The position numbers and the translations under genes are program-made. The notes below the pieces were generated by a model. It was given only the letters and a program-made list of their open reading frames with translations. It did not search any database and was not told where the DNA came from. A DNA stretch of 64,000 nt from Ptychodera flava (Eukaryota > Hemichordata > Enteropneusta > Ptychoderidae). The stretch spans positions 3,681,501-3,745,500 of the forward strand of contig NC_091932.1 in NCBI RefSeq assembly GCF_041260155.1, written 5' to 3'. This document shows positions 20,827 through 33,139 of this stretch, piece after piece. How positions within the stretch are numbered: position 1 is the stretch's first letter; the number at the start of each line of letters is the position of its first letter.

Positions 20827-23132
20827 TCACATTGAGTATTGAAACATCAGCTCCATTATCCGCACCAAACTGTCAACTGTATACAGAGTGAAAATATGTA
20901 AAAATGTTACTCATTCAAGCATGGAAAAAATCCTTGGAAAATCAGCAAAAATGTATTGGAAGATAATTAAAAGTGTATTAACTTTGAAGTCCCATCCTGA
21001 CAGAACTTACATATCTACTGGTACATTAGATCAAGGAAGCTCTCTCTACCAAACTACCATCCGAATGGCAGAAGTTAGTCTATTGGTCATCTGCACTTGT
21101 ATATCTTTCATACACTTTTGTCCACAGACTTCTAGATTTGGACTCATCACTTATCATTGTCTATCACACTTTCTTTCACCTTTGTCTACATTTTATTTTT
21201 GCAAACATGGATGAAGTAAATGTGTTAGTGTGAAATAAATGCATTAAGTATGAATGTAACAAACAAAAAACAACATTTTCATGTGTCATTTTGATAATTT
21301 ACAAAAAGTAAAATCAGTGGGCTTTAAGTTGATACATCCTTTGACATACTATCATGGGGTCAAACAAAATAAAGTTGACATCTAATTCTAGAGTTGCTTG
21401 CATAACTCTAAAATATTTCCACTTTGATAAAAATAAACAATTTTCTAATATGTTAGCTGTTTCTCAACAATGATTGATATTGATTAAAGTTGCCTCAAAA
21501 CGGTGCTTTCATAAACACTCTCAAATGTCATAAGTTCAATATTGTTCAGAATCATGTGAAATCAGCGGTATTTCATCTCACAAAGTAAATCAGCAGTATT
21601 TCATCTCACAAAGTAAATCAGCGGTATTTCATCTCACAAACTAAAACAAACAACAGGTAATATCTGTTATGTAAACTTTTAAACAAAATCAGTAATCCAA
21701 CAGCAACCCTAAAGTGCTATTTTTTTTGAATGATTCTCCGTAATTAAACATGAACCAATGTTACAGCAATGTTATACCCTATGATAGCCTGTATCTAAAG
21801 TGTACAAGACATACTCCCCAGTGTGTTTCATTATAGTCAATATGCAGTCCTTTGATCAGTGTCACTGCTATGTGACAAATTCAGAAACAAGTTCTCAAAG
21901 TAATTACATGTGTTTTGACATTTAGATCAATTTCATTGTTCATTCTCAGCTGTCTTTCACTGTAAAAACAAGTCATTGTCTATGATGTAGCACCCCATCT
22001 ACATTCATCTAAAACTGTCAATGTGCTAATAAAAGTGTACAAATGAATAAAATGCAGTTTCCAAGTCCAAAAGTTCCAAAATGGCAAATTTTCCCTTTTC
22101 TCTTTGAATAGAAGTGGTGACATATCCTGAAAACGCCTATGTGTTCATTTAAATAAATGGGATCAGAACATGGAAAATACACAAATGGCTGTATAGAGAG
22201 GGTGCTATCACATACAATCTTTCATGACTGCTTATGTCATGTTGGCAACATAATTGTTTGGCAAGGCCATATATGGTAGAGGATGACAATAATGATAGTG
22301 AAATAGTCAACGGATAGAAACTGGGGCAAGTAACAAGTAATGCCGGATTGTAGTCAAGTAGAATTCTTGCAAGCGTAGCTGGCTTTATGTTCCAAGTGAA
22401 CTAGCTGGCGTTGACTTGAATATGCCTGTATAAAGTTCAAAAGTGAATAATGATGACAGGTTCCCTAGGTTTTGTAGAGGACAATGGAATTGCAATAAAA
22501 TACTTCTGGGAGCTGCAGTACCAATTGCAGTAATGAACAGCATGTAACGGTACAAAGTTGAAACACACATTTTACTGAACTGCATATGTTTATACAATAT
22601 ATTTAAAGACATGATGAACAACAACTGGATGTGCATGTGCCACTGAATAAGTCATTGGCATGTTCATGAAAGCACAGAGAAAGACTTTGTGTGTGAACTT
22701 CCAACTGATATGGGGTACACTGTTCCAAATGCAAAACGAGTAAAACGAAAAAAATAAAGAGATAAGATCTTGTTAAGGCTCAGCTAGACTCTACATCTAG
22801 GGAGGTCACTGCTTTATTCATATGATAATGTGCTAACAGTTAGTTGTTACTTTTTTCTGTATTTACCTCGTTTTCAGAACGACATCATTAAAATTATTCC
22901 CAAAATTATTATTTCTTTTATCATTTTGACAGCTGTGACTCTGGCAAGAGTGATGAGCTGTCTTACAGACAATATATCTCATTAATAGTAACTTAGGTAG
23001 TCCTAAAGAGTCAGAGAGTACATGTGGCCACCTGGAAAACACTTTTCATCCACATACAATGCTATTGATCTTCAATACAGTCATGTCATATTACATGAAG
23101 ACAAAGTACCTAACATGATGATCTTTACATAC
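20827..23132. other. mostly intron-like sequence; short tandem repeat
   Basis: At 21559-21642 a 28 bp unit (AAATCAGCGGTATTTCATCT plus CACAAAGT) is repeated three times almost without change. A minus-strand frame at 22500-22385 after a CTGCAG (CPLQNLGNLSSLFTFELYTG) could be an exon, but support is weak. Nothing else was recognised. Confidence 0.4.
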
Positions 23133-23274
23133 CAGTTTATAAATTGTACCTGGGTATGAAAGCCATGCTCAGAAGAGTCACAAGAAAAAATGCTTAAATT
23201 TTCATCAACCATTCCCAGTGGCAGGAAATCCCCCTCCAGGATTCTGTACTGATGAAATGACTTCAAACAGCACC
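23133..23274 (-). CDS. candidate exon, function unknown
   Basis: Acceptor CCCAG at 23279-23275 and donor GTATGT below 23133 bound an open frame: CCLKSFHQYRILEGDFLPLG, MVDENLSIFSCDSSEHGFHT, QVQFIN. The composition is protein-like, with two Cys. No domain recognised; it could be a laminin-gene exon or unrelated. Confidence 0.35.
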
Positions 23275-23526
23275 CTGGGTTTTATCTTAATTGAAAATTC
23301 CACATTTAATGCTTCTTTAAATTGACCATCTAACGGAAAAAAACAACAGTGCATCTTTACTAGTTTTGTGACTATAATGTCGAAAATTACATAAGGTACA
23401 ATTTACTGAGAGTAGATTTATAGTGAAACCTGTCCGTACAGACACCTCTCTAATCAGGACACATCTTTATTAAGGACAGATTTATCAAACACAAAGTTAC
23501 ACTTTAAGTAGAATTTCACCCGTCTA

Positions 23527-23746
23527 TTAACCCTTTGAGTGCTGCAATTTTTCCCATCAAAACTTTAGTGCAACATTTTGTCAATTTTTATGAAATTGTC
23601 AGGGTTTTTTTTATAATTTGGATCAAATGAACATCACATTTTATTATTGGCTCGTTTTTTATCAAACATTTGGCAAAATGTTAAAAAATGAATGAGGTAT
23701 ATTTTGTAAATGCCAGAAAAATTGACTTTGGCGCTCAAAGGGTTAA
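23527..23746. mobile_element. 220 bp piggyBac-type MITE
   Basis: TTAA at 23527-23530 and 23743-23746. Terminal repeats are CCCTTTGAGTGCTGCAATTT and, inverted from the right, CCCTTTGAGCGCCAAAGTC. The CCCTT..AGTGC start resembles the piggyBac terminus at 3672, so a related transposase probably moved it. No coding sequence. Confidence 0.9.
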
Positions 23747-24099
23747 GGACACCTCTATATTAAGGGCAGGGCACCTTTTCGAATTTCCCATTCCTGAAGG
23801 TGTCCTGAAAATGAGAATATCATGAAGATACTTACATGTTCACTCCTTCTCCAGAAATCCTCCACTGGGACCAATGGGCATTCAGTCTTCTGTATTTGTT
23901 CACGGTCCCTCCACAAAACGGTCGAGCAACACTGCCAGTTCTTTTGTTATATCCCGTGTTTCTATTGCCTTGCTTATAATAAAAGTTGAGCAAGAGAGGT
24001 GTCAACAGTTATTTGAGTCAACATGGCATAAAATTAACATGCGTAATGCCGGTTGTTCCCCCAGAATGCTGTGCGTTCCCTATCTGCGCATGCGTCGAA

Positions 24100-27000
24100 G
24101 GGGTTAAAGTTCATTAGCTCGGTGCAGTGTTTACATCGTTAGTTCAGCAACACGAGTTACAACAATTGGGGACGATTTCGTTGATTTTGACGACTTGCGT
24201 GTTGATTGGACGTCGGTTTTGGAAGAAGAGGACGATGTCCCTGAAGTTATGATGCCAGTATCAAAGTAACTTCAAACAGAAATTTAGCAGCGGCGCGCAC
24301 GACTTCCTCTGTGTCTTCAGTTCAGATGTCCACACAGTGCAGTGAGCAGTGCAAAAGTGCGAGCGGTTTCAGAGGTCATATGAAGAACGCGTCCACCAGA
24401 CTTCCAATATCAAAGGTAACTTTAAATATTTTTGTAGCTGTGGCAGGCTATTATTATGAAGATCTGTTTTGACCATGTGAGCTCATTACCGGTACATATG
24501 CATTTTGTAGGCTGACTAACACAGAAATAAAGACTTCTTTCCCAAGTGTCGTCATGGATGTACATGGGTCACATTTGTAGAGGGTATGCAACATTCACAT
24601 TTTCCCAAAATACCTGAAAAGTGACAACACAGCCATACCGGGCAAAAATGAAAAAATAAACACTTTGAACTACCATTGAATGTTCTTCTTGTTGTCTTCT
24701 GAAATGTTTTATGGTTTACAAAAAACAAATCCAGTGTGAAAGTCATGGAATTGCATTGAATTCACCATCTACAGTCCATGCCTATTTGTGGCTAACTTCT
24801 ATTAACTAACTACTATTTTCGAAACACCTGACATCACTTCTTGGTCTTCTGGCCAGAGGTCCATATATCTTTCTTTCATGAATGTGACTTTGTTTGTGTA
24901 CCGTCTATTTACTGTCTGTTCTGTGCTATTTTGTGTCTATGTTTACAACTATTGTCTTCCGAATTCCGACCTACTGTCATTGGATTATGGATTGGTATGA
25001 TTGCGATTATTTTTCCACATGCAAATATATGAAATGTTTATGCAAATATTTCACCTCCAACCTTGACTTTCGCCATATATGGATTAAATCATTGTTAGAG
25101 GCCAGTGCAATCGATGTTCTTTTGTTCTAACTATCATGGAGGTCCGTTGAAATACCTCGGCAAACTGCTATTTTTGGCCTGATGACCATGGCGGCCGAAA
25201 TCAGCACACATTGTCCGCGGGAAAAGTCTATGATACGCATATATCAGGTATTTTCCGTTCTGAACTCCCATCACTTGAGGAGCTGGCTATATCCAAAGAT
25301 TTCAAAAAAGAAAAACTACCCAAAATTAGTCAGTTCACTGATACATTGGCCCAGTTCAGAAATTTTAAAACCCAAACTCCACAGTCCCAAAAAGTAGAGT
25401 GGAACGATGCCTTCTCTTGAAGAACGACTGCGTAACTGATACCCGATACACTGCTGGCAGATTGTTGTTATGATCCGAAGGTCAGGGAATTGCGCCCTCT
25501 AGTGTTAGCATAGCATAGCTAATTATTGTGTCAAATTAACTTGGATGGAAAGATTTTAACTGAAAGCCAGATTTCTTTGTTTACGTCACATTTTGCTTCT
25601 CGACTACTGCGTAAATACGGATCATTGGGGTTTGGCGTTGGACAGGGGCCGGTGTCTCCGTACACTGTTACTGTGCAGCCGCACGCTCACTTGTGGAGTT
25701 ACCGTGGCTGTACAAACTACAAGCTGTACTACAAAAGGTCAACCCCGATCTTTTGTTGACCCGCATAGAGACGCACTCTACCCCGCCAGCAGATAGCTGC
25801 GTTTCCACAACTACCGTGGTAGTATTACAGACAGAAACCATAGACCCTGATGCAGAAACGTGGCGATCAGCTGATCTGCTTCCTGCCCTTGTTCCCATTA
25901 TCAAGCTGTTGATTTTTTATTAGGCGTCTAATGCAAACACCTTGTGTGTTCCTCCTGTTTATGTCTTATGCTTTTAGTTTCCATTGTTTTTCAACTTGTG
26001 AAGTAGTTCACAGCTGATTTTGAATGACTACAATAAAATGTGTTGCTCTACATGGCTTCATTCCTTAATTGTTATCATGCATTTTTCTTTTTCAGTGTCT
26101 CTACATAAATGTACAGTAGAAGGCCACCAGTCTGAGCAACTTCCAAAAGGTGAGAAAAAATTGAATTTACATTTTTTATGCCATGACTAAGACTCAATAT
26201 GAGGTGACCAATCTTGGAAGAAAGGAATAATCTTGAAAAAATCATAGAATTTGAATTGTATTTTTGGGGGGTTTCAACACCAGAGTGCATTCTTAGCAAT
26301 AGGTTTTGAGATTTTGGTCTGACCACAATCACCCCACAAGTCTGAAGTGACTGTAGCATGACATTCCACTGCAAGAAAGGCCAAAAAAATTGTTTTTAGG
26401 TAACCAAAGTTTAAACCTCGACCCTAAACGTTTTTGTCATGTGAAAGAAAATTCCATAAGATCATTCTCGCAAGCCAGAGCATTTTTTCCTGCTCTCGGG
26501 CCTTTTTGCATTCTCGCAAGCCAGAGCATTTTTTCCTGCTCTCGCAAAAAAAAATACGTTGGGTGATAAGACTCGCCGAAGAGGGCGTGGTGTACGACGA
26601 TGCGTAAGATTAGTTAAATTTGAAATGAAGCATAATTTACAGTATTTTATGCAATTCGAATTTGATTACTGACCCTATCTCATTGCAAGAGTGCTTGTCA
26701 TAACACATTTACTATGAAGCACGTTACAGGACACACACACACCTTTTTTAAATTTAGTCTCAGCATCATATATAATTTTAATTTTTCATTGTTTATTTGT
26801 GAATCTGGCTATATGGTATTATTTTTTTTTCAGAAACTCTCAATGGTGAGTTACCCGAGGTAGAACAGGAAACAAATTTTTAGAACAAAAGACAATCGGG
26901 TCATCATGAATTTTATTTACACATTTTTATTTCAGTGTGTATGTTGACAACTGAGCAGAACCTTAGCATAAGAGTACTGTGATTACATCTGTCTTCAGCC

Positions 27001-28323
27001 AATGCATTGCTGACCTCAGATTTATTGCATGAAAAAATAGTGCAATAAAAAGTATAACAACATGGTGATATTACTGAATTTGACTGCACAAGTCAATCAC
27101 AACAAAGCAATTTTCAGTTTTGTTTGAAGAAATATCATGCATGGATCATTTTGTGTTGCAAGTCTTAAGTGAAGTGGCTTGTCAAGTTTTAAGACAAGTA
27201 GAAATCTGCCTATAACCAGTCAGTCACATGACAGTATTATTTAACAAGTGGAAAATACCTGTATCTGATTGTATTTTTAAATTTTTGTCAAGGTTCCCTT
27301 GGACACAGTATGGTATAAGAAAAGTGATCTTGAACAACAGATGCTCGACTTAATTCTGAAGACATGTGTTACCATTGCCAGTGATGAAAACTTGGCCTTT
27401 GATGGCAGTGTGTTTGGAAACAGCATCTCTGATTTGCGAAAGTGTCTTGCTGTTGAGCTGAAATCAGGGAAAATGGAAACCCAAGCTATGGATTTGTTGT
27501 GTGATAACTTGTGGGAAACTCTGTCTGCCAGTGAACACTTGACTTTATTTTCCAGTCAGTCAGAGGAGGTGTGGCACACATTCTTTAACATGTGGGTTGA
27601 TGACAGTGTAACACAGAATGTGATGACATGTTTTATGAGTGCCCTTACAACATGTTCTTACAAATGTGAAGAGAGGAGCTTGTTCCGTTTTACAAGGTTA
27701 TTTTTATTGGAAATAGAATGCTTAGCCAGGGCTCACTTTGCAAAGGTTGAAGAGACTCTCTAACAGCAACAGAAGTTCTCCCTATAACCAGTGAAGAAAA
27801 GCAGGCATTACGTTACTTTGCTGGATACACTCCATATAAATTTAGGAAACAGTTACAAAACAAGAAGGATAGCAGTTTGTACATATCAATTTTGAATGAC
27901 ATGAAAAAGCAATACAGTCAGTGGTGGTGACATGTCAGAAACCAAAGGATGGTTACAAATGCACAGGACAGGGGAGGAATTTTCAGAGTAGCAGATATAG
28001 CATTTCAATGTTTTATGGAGATTGAATCTGTATACAAGCGCCACCTCAATGTTTCCCACATATCAAAGTTGCCAAACAGCCAAGGTATAAATCAGCCAAT
28101 TATTGAAGAGATTGTGGCAAGCAAGAAGATCAATGCTCTGTGGTATAGTGTAGCCAGAAATGCCGAAAGTGACAAAGTATAATCCTCACTGATGACGATG
28201 ATTGCAAAGTTGTATGTACAAATACGATCTTTTCCATTTAGCAGGAGCATTGTTGAATTGTTGAAAACAAAAGCAAATGTACATGTTAAGGGTTCCAAAG
28301 GTCTGAGGAAATCTTTGAAGTAG
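24100..28323 (+). pseudogene. multi-exon gene of an uncharacterised family, damaged copy
   Basis: Proposed exons: one ending at 24415 before GTAAC, 26096-26149, a 12 bp micro-exon 26834-26845 and a large 3' exon 27309-28323. Exons 2, micro and 3' join in one frame (EQLP K-ETLN-VWYKKSDLEQQM). Exon 1 reads IGDDFVDFDDLRVDWTSVLE, then after one lost base AARTTSSVSSVQMSTQCS; it shows no ATG start. The last exon encodes a helical protein (LEQQMLDLILKTCV, LRYFAGYTPYKFRKQL, VRNQRMVTNAQDRGGIFRVA) and ends in a basic tail, KTKANVHVKGSKGLRKSLK. It has one frameshift near 27757 and two in-frame stops (about 27928 and 28180). I recognise similar RGGxFxVxD and KGLRK-type blocks from repeated unnamed proteins of marine invertebrates, but no function. 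Exon 1 is CpG-rich, as near a promoter. Confidence 0.45.
26463..26545. repeat. 46 bp tandem duplication with internal hairpin
   Basis: CATTCTCGCAAGCCAGAGCA at 26463 recurs at 26509, each copy containing AGAGCATTTTTTCCTGCTCT, which can fold as a stem-loop. It lies in an intron of the plus-strand gene. Confidence 0.8.
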
Positions 28324-28808
28324 CTGATCAAACGGCAAAAAGCTGGCAAAGACTGGTAAGATTTGATTGCCAGACCAAAGCCAGAAATGTTATCTACAGT
28401 GGTAATTAAAAGTAACAACTCATTTCTTCTCTTTATTTTGAATACCTAGTACTGCCTATGATATTTACTGTATGGTTTTCTATTTGAAAATATTTGACAG
28501 TACTGAGCATGTTATTTATAGTGTTTTTAATATTTGTAAAGATTGTTTTATTTGAAAGTAAATTACATGTAAATGTAACAAGTACCAGTATTTCTGTTTG
28601 TTTTTTATTGCATTTCATTAGCCTTGACCCAAAAGTGATCCTTTGACTCAAAAGTAATGTCAGCTTGGGCATGTTTCAATTAATTTTGAAATTTCAACAT
28701 TCAAGATTCCCCTTTTCACAAATCCAAGTCGCTCTTACTTTCCAAAACTAAATAGTTTTCTGCCAGAAACATGTCCTTATATAGTAAGTTCAATGTCCGA
28801 TTTGGATG
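28324..28808. other. no gene recognised
   Basis: AT-rich sequence between two convergent reading frames. Likely 3' flanks of both. Confidence 0.4.
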
Positions 28809-29104
28809 TTAACATGAATAGGTTGTTCCTTTCCTCCTTGGTAGTGGTGTGTTGTTGATTACTTCTTCCACAGTTCTCTTGAATCGCCCTGTGTTCCCTG
28901 TTGCTGAATGCAGATGGTGGGACTTCTGGAGTCTGATAGCATTTTCTTGGTATCCAAAGGCCCGGACTATAGGATCATTGTTGGCACTTCCCCTGTGACG
29001 ATGCTGACTGAAGTGTGCCTCCAGTGGGTCCTTAGACAGTTTTTCACTTAGAAAGTATTCCACTCCATTCTGCAGAAGGTATTTCGTCACTTCGAAGAAG
29101 TTCA
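28809..29104 (-). CDS. 3' exon of a THAP/P-element-type transposase
   Basis: After the acceptor TTTTTGGCAG at 29105 the exon reads NFFEVTKYLLQNGVEYFLSE, KLSKDPLEAHFSQHRHRG, SANNDPIVRAFGYQENAIRL and stops after PRRKGTTYSC. The K-L-S-x-D-P-L-E-x-x-F...R-R-G-x-x-N-x-P pattern is the conserved C-terminal end of P-element/THAP9-like transposases and of their host-recruited relatives. The exon has no break. The N-terminal THAP finger and the RNase H core were not found upstream, so this is either the last exon of a split gene or a fragment. Confidence 0.7.
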
Positions 29105-30003
29105 CTGCCAAAAAATGCACGAATAAAAACAAACATTGTAGTATGACAGAATACAAGTTGTCATGACCAATACCCATACAAATTTGCCCATACACAACTG
29201 ATACATTTGTATAGCAGTCTATACACGGTCACTCCATACACGGTCAATATCAGTCATTTTGGACAAAAAAATTAATTCACCCCTGTACATCAATTTAATT
29301 TTGTACTATATTATTAAAGCTATGAACTGGGCATTTTATCATGTTTTAAATCCAGTGTTTTATCAGACATGGCATCAAAAGGGAGTTCCCCCTTTGCCAG
29401 AATATTTAGAGATAATTCTACGCTGGCAAGAGGGGGCTGCAATAATCTCTAGTGAGTGACTGACATTCTTTCAGAGGTGCTGGTCACCCTTTTACAAATC
29501 ATTAAAGTGTGCTAAAATGCCAAGAGAGGGTGAATCCCACCATTGCACTTTTTAGATAAAACACTGCATGTTATAAATACTCTCCCTTTCATGATTTTGA
29601 AAAGTACAGTTGGTACCAGAAAAAAGCACTGAGAAACGGTTAAATGTTTTCCTGACTCGGGTGTCCTATTTGACAGTGTGTGAAATCATTAATGTCATAC
29701 CTGTCAATCCTTTGAGAGTCTGCCAGCTAAGCATCATTTTAGCCTGTTATGCTCTGGTAAATCCACCTGGCCTTGTCCTCACCCTTTCTTCTCACTCATC
29801 GAAATACCCCAAAACGTCATTCTGTAACCACTGCAATGAAAAAAACAAGTATTTTGCTGTCTGGTGATAATACTTGTAGATATTTTAGATGGAAATGTGC
29901 AATGTGTGCATGCTTGCAAAATAGATGAATATTGACAGTTTTACACATAGCTAGAAATCCACAGGCAGATTACAGTACATGTTTGCAACAGGGGCTTATC
30001 AGT
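29105..30003. other. no gene recognised
   Basis: No supported exon or repeat. Confidence 0.35.
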
Positions 30004-30523
30004 ACCTGTAACAGACCCTGAGACACAATCCCTGTTACAGGGCCGGTAAAATTGGTCAGATCTCAGGCCTGCATCAAGCCTTTCACTGTGGTGTATTTTC
30101 TGACTGTATCCAGAACTGTGACCACAGCACAGAAACACCGGTGTAAATACATTGGTGTGTCAGCGTTGAATTTACAGGACCTGATACATGGTCTGATAAT
30201 TCTCAAGATTTTTTGTAAAACACTTCAATTTTGATGATAGATTAATAGAAGCACTAATGTGTGAACATTGAAAAATTTCAGACCATGTCACAGGTCTGTG
30301 TTCACAGTACTGTGTACAGTTCTGTAATACAGCTGCTGTAACAGGCAGATATGCCAGACCCTGTCACAGCATAGTGCCAACAGCAATGTATATACAGCCA
30401 TGAATTCACATTACTGCATACAGACATGTACTGTAGCCCCTGATACAATGACGTGGCATCTTTGCTGACACAGACCTGTGCCACAGATTCTATCAGGGCC
30501 TGTGCAGGGTCTGTCACAGGGGC
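30004..30523. repeat. cluster of CTGTNACAG palindromes, possibly a TIR element
   Basis: CTGTAACAG, CTGTTACAG and CTGTCACAG, or near matches such as TGTCACAGG, occur at least seven times. The left side CCTGTAACAGACCCTG (30004-30019) is inverted at the right side (CAGGGTCTGTCACAGG, 30507-30522), which suggests terminal repeats of a ~520 bp element. No target duplication could be assigned. Confidence 0.5.
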
Positions 30524-32132
30524 AAAAATAAAATTTTTTTTGCTGTGTACACAGCTGAAGTCTCTCATCATCCTCGCGTGTGTATGGAGTAAGGTTTGGT
30601 TTCCTTTACCGCACATGTTCTTCTTTGTTACGGACATTCAAACAGTCAAAAAATTTGTCCATGATACAGACAAATTTGGCAGTCTCACTGGTTTCTGGTT
30701 GGCCAAATCTCTGGATAGCATTAGCCACTGTTTCACTTTATACCTGTAAAAAAAGAATAATGCTGTAGAGTGGAATTATATTGTATATTTGTACTGCTTT
30801 TTTATTATATTGAAAATGTTAACAGACATGAGATAAACTTGTGAGACATTTCCAAGTATTAAAGATTTTATGAAAGATGATGCTTACATGTGTACTGGTA
30901 TAACGTCACAGCATCTCAGCTGGTCTCAGCGTCCAGAGAAACACGCTCTGTTGCAACAGTACAGGTGATCCACATGTTTTGACAATAGCGTTGCTCGACC
31001 CTTTTGTGGAGGGACTGTTATTTGTTGGATATGGTTGCATGGCTAGGTCACCAAGATCAACGCGTCCAGCAGTGAAATTCCAGGTACAGCCCTCAAAACT
31101 TCTTTGTGCTTTTTCCTGATTGTGATGATGCACAGAGGAAACAATCAATCAATACCAAAGTTTACACATCTTGATCTGTAAATAAACATATCTTACTGAT
31201 CTCAGAGTCTAATTTATGCATAGTGATATGGACATTATTGATTTTTGAAATGCCAAAACCATTTAACATTTATTGGTATATAAATTGATGTCAGAAGACA
31301 ACAGCTGTGTTGCTCAGAGATATTGGACAATCAGGGAGTAAGGCACAACAGAAACTTCTCAGAAAAATGTACCAACTGCAAAATATTTAGCATCTTCTGG
31401 TTTCATAATTCCACTGATATTGTAGGAGGCATAACATTAATTGAACGGGATGGGGCAGTTCGCGATGTGATGAGGTCTTCATTGATGTAGAGTTCATCAA
31501 AGGAATTGATTCAGAAAAAAATCTCATCAACAAAATTTTACACAAACAGAGAAAACAATGTCTTGGATAGTTTTCATGGTAATATGATGATTTTTTACAA
31601 AATCGACAAATAGGTTTGAACAATCAATAGGAAATGTACAGTAAGTATCAAGATGGTTACTCCTGTACATTTTACATAGCAATCATTTCCCACCCACCCA
31701 CCAGTCAAGACTAGGGTTATATACTGGGTTGTTTTTGTGTCTGATCTGGTAGCTCTTAATTGTTCCAGAATACCACATAATGTGAAAACTACAAAAAAAC
31801 TGGAATTGCAAAAACATTGTACCTGCTATGAGTACACAGTTTTGACTTGTTTCTCACTGCACACAATACAATTTAGGCTTTGATGAAGTCTTTGCCTATG
31901 CTATGTCTATCTTAAAATCACAAGCTAAACTATTGTGCCTTTCCCCAAGACAATTATGACAGCAAATGTCTGAAGGAAGCTATATACTGCTGCTTTATTG
32001 TAGATTGTGCTTTTATCTTCACTGAAATTTGAAAGATCACTGGTGGGTACACAGTCATTTAAATGACATAAGCACAATCATATCATTTTGAACTTGAAAG
32101 CAAGCCTGGGGAATATTTAATGTGGGCAGGCT
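30524..32132. other. no firm gene; one candidate exon on the minus strand
   Basis: After AATCAG at 31122 the minus strand reads EKAQRSFEGCTWNFTAGRVD, LGDLAMQPYPTNNSPSTKGS, SNAIVKTCGSPVLLQQSVFL and stops at 30906. It could be an exon of the THAP/P-like gene. Part of it (CCCTCCACAAAAGGGTCGAG) is shared with 23897-23922 on the plus strand, which favours a repeat instead. Confidence 0.35.
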
Positions 32133-32497
32133 TTAAAGAGACAAAGTTGGCCATTTTTTCATGAATTTTGTTTGATACTACTTATATTAATTGACATGTT
32201 GAAAGATACTCAATGAATGGTGACCATGCATATATTCAAACCTGTTCTTAGACATGATACATGAAACCGTTGTGAAAATGAATTAATGGTCATGACCATT
32301 AATTCATTTTCACAATGGTTTATGACCATTAATTCATTTTCATGATTGTTGCATTTAATTTTGTCTAAAACCAGAGTGGAATATATGTACCGGTATGGTC
32401 ACCCATCTATTCAGTATCTTTCAACATTTCAAACAATATAAGTATCGTATCTTGCATCAAACAGAATTCATGAAAAATGGCTGTCTTTGTCCTTTAA
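32133..32497. mobile_element. palindromic TTAA MITE, copy 2
   Basis: Full copy of the family at 9647, bounded by TTAA at 32133-32136 and 32494-32497. The centre AATTAATGGTCATGACCATT is followed by a partial second copy of the central arm (32318-32345), which lengthens this copy to 365 bp. Confidence 0.85.
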
Positions 32498-32708
32498 ATC
32501 ATTCTACAACAGCAGTTGTCACTTTGACAAAAGTGGGAAAATCAAGAGATCTTTATAACCTTTGGGACTTGCAAAGTTTTGCCATGCAAAGTGGCACAGA
32601 CTGGAAAATACTAAAGCACTTAAGAATGCAAATACAACTATCATGTCAGATTCAAGAATCAAAGGATACTGGCAAAGGGACTACTGACTGAGAAATACAG
32701 TCACTTAC

Positions 32709-32765
32709 CCAATTGCATAGCATTACTAATTTGTAAGGGGTACTGGTGTCAGCTCGACTGACAAG
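32709..32765 (-). CDS. candidate 57 bp exon
   Basis: Acceptor AAACAG and donor GTAAGTG bound exactly 19 open codons, LVSRADTSTPYKLVMLCNW. Only one frame is open. Function unknown. Confidence 0.3.
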
Positions 32766-33069
32766 CTGTTTAATTTAACAAAAACAAGACAATGTCAACA
32801 GAATGAAAGATGCTTTCCAAATGTCACTCTGCAGACTGCATAAGCAACACAATTTATGGTTGATTTAACCAGATTGACTACCAAATGTAAATTAATTTTC
32901 TATTTGGTAGTATACCAAGATCAGTATCTATGTAGTGAAAATGGACTGACAGCAGTACCCTGTGTCATACAATTCCACCAGAACCAACTAGTCTATTCAA
33001 TCACAAATGAGACTAGTAAAGTTACTGGTTCACTTAAAATACAATGTAGATTGGTGATATTCCTCTTAC

Positions 33070-33139
33070 CACTGGACTTGTTCATCCAACTGAGCCAACA
33101 TAAGGTAATTTTCACATCAACATAATCCTTGGGGTCCAT
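33070..33139 (-). CDS. candidate first coding exon
   Basis: The minus strand reads MDPKDYVDVKITLCWLSWMN then KSS and ends at a GTAAGA donor. It could be the start of the gene that ends with the THAP/P-like exon at 28.8 kb, but its phase does not match the exon at 32709-32765. Confidence 0.3.

Noticed and set aside
25182-25923. Plus-strand frames in the long first intron of the 24-28 kb gene
   Set aside because: One (ELPSLEELAISKDFKKEKLP) could be an exon, but the phase and splice sites could not be joined to the neighbours.
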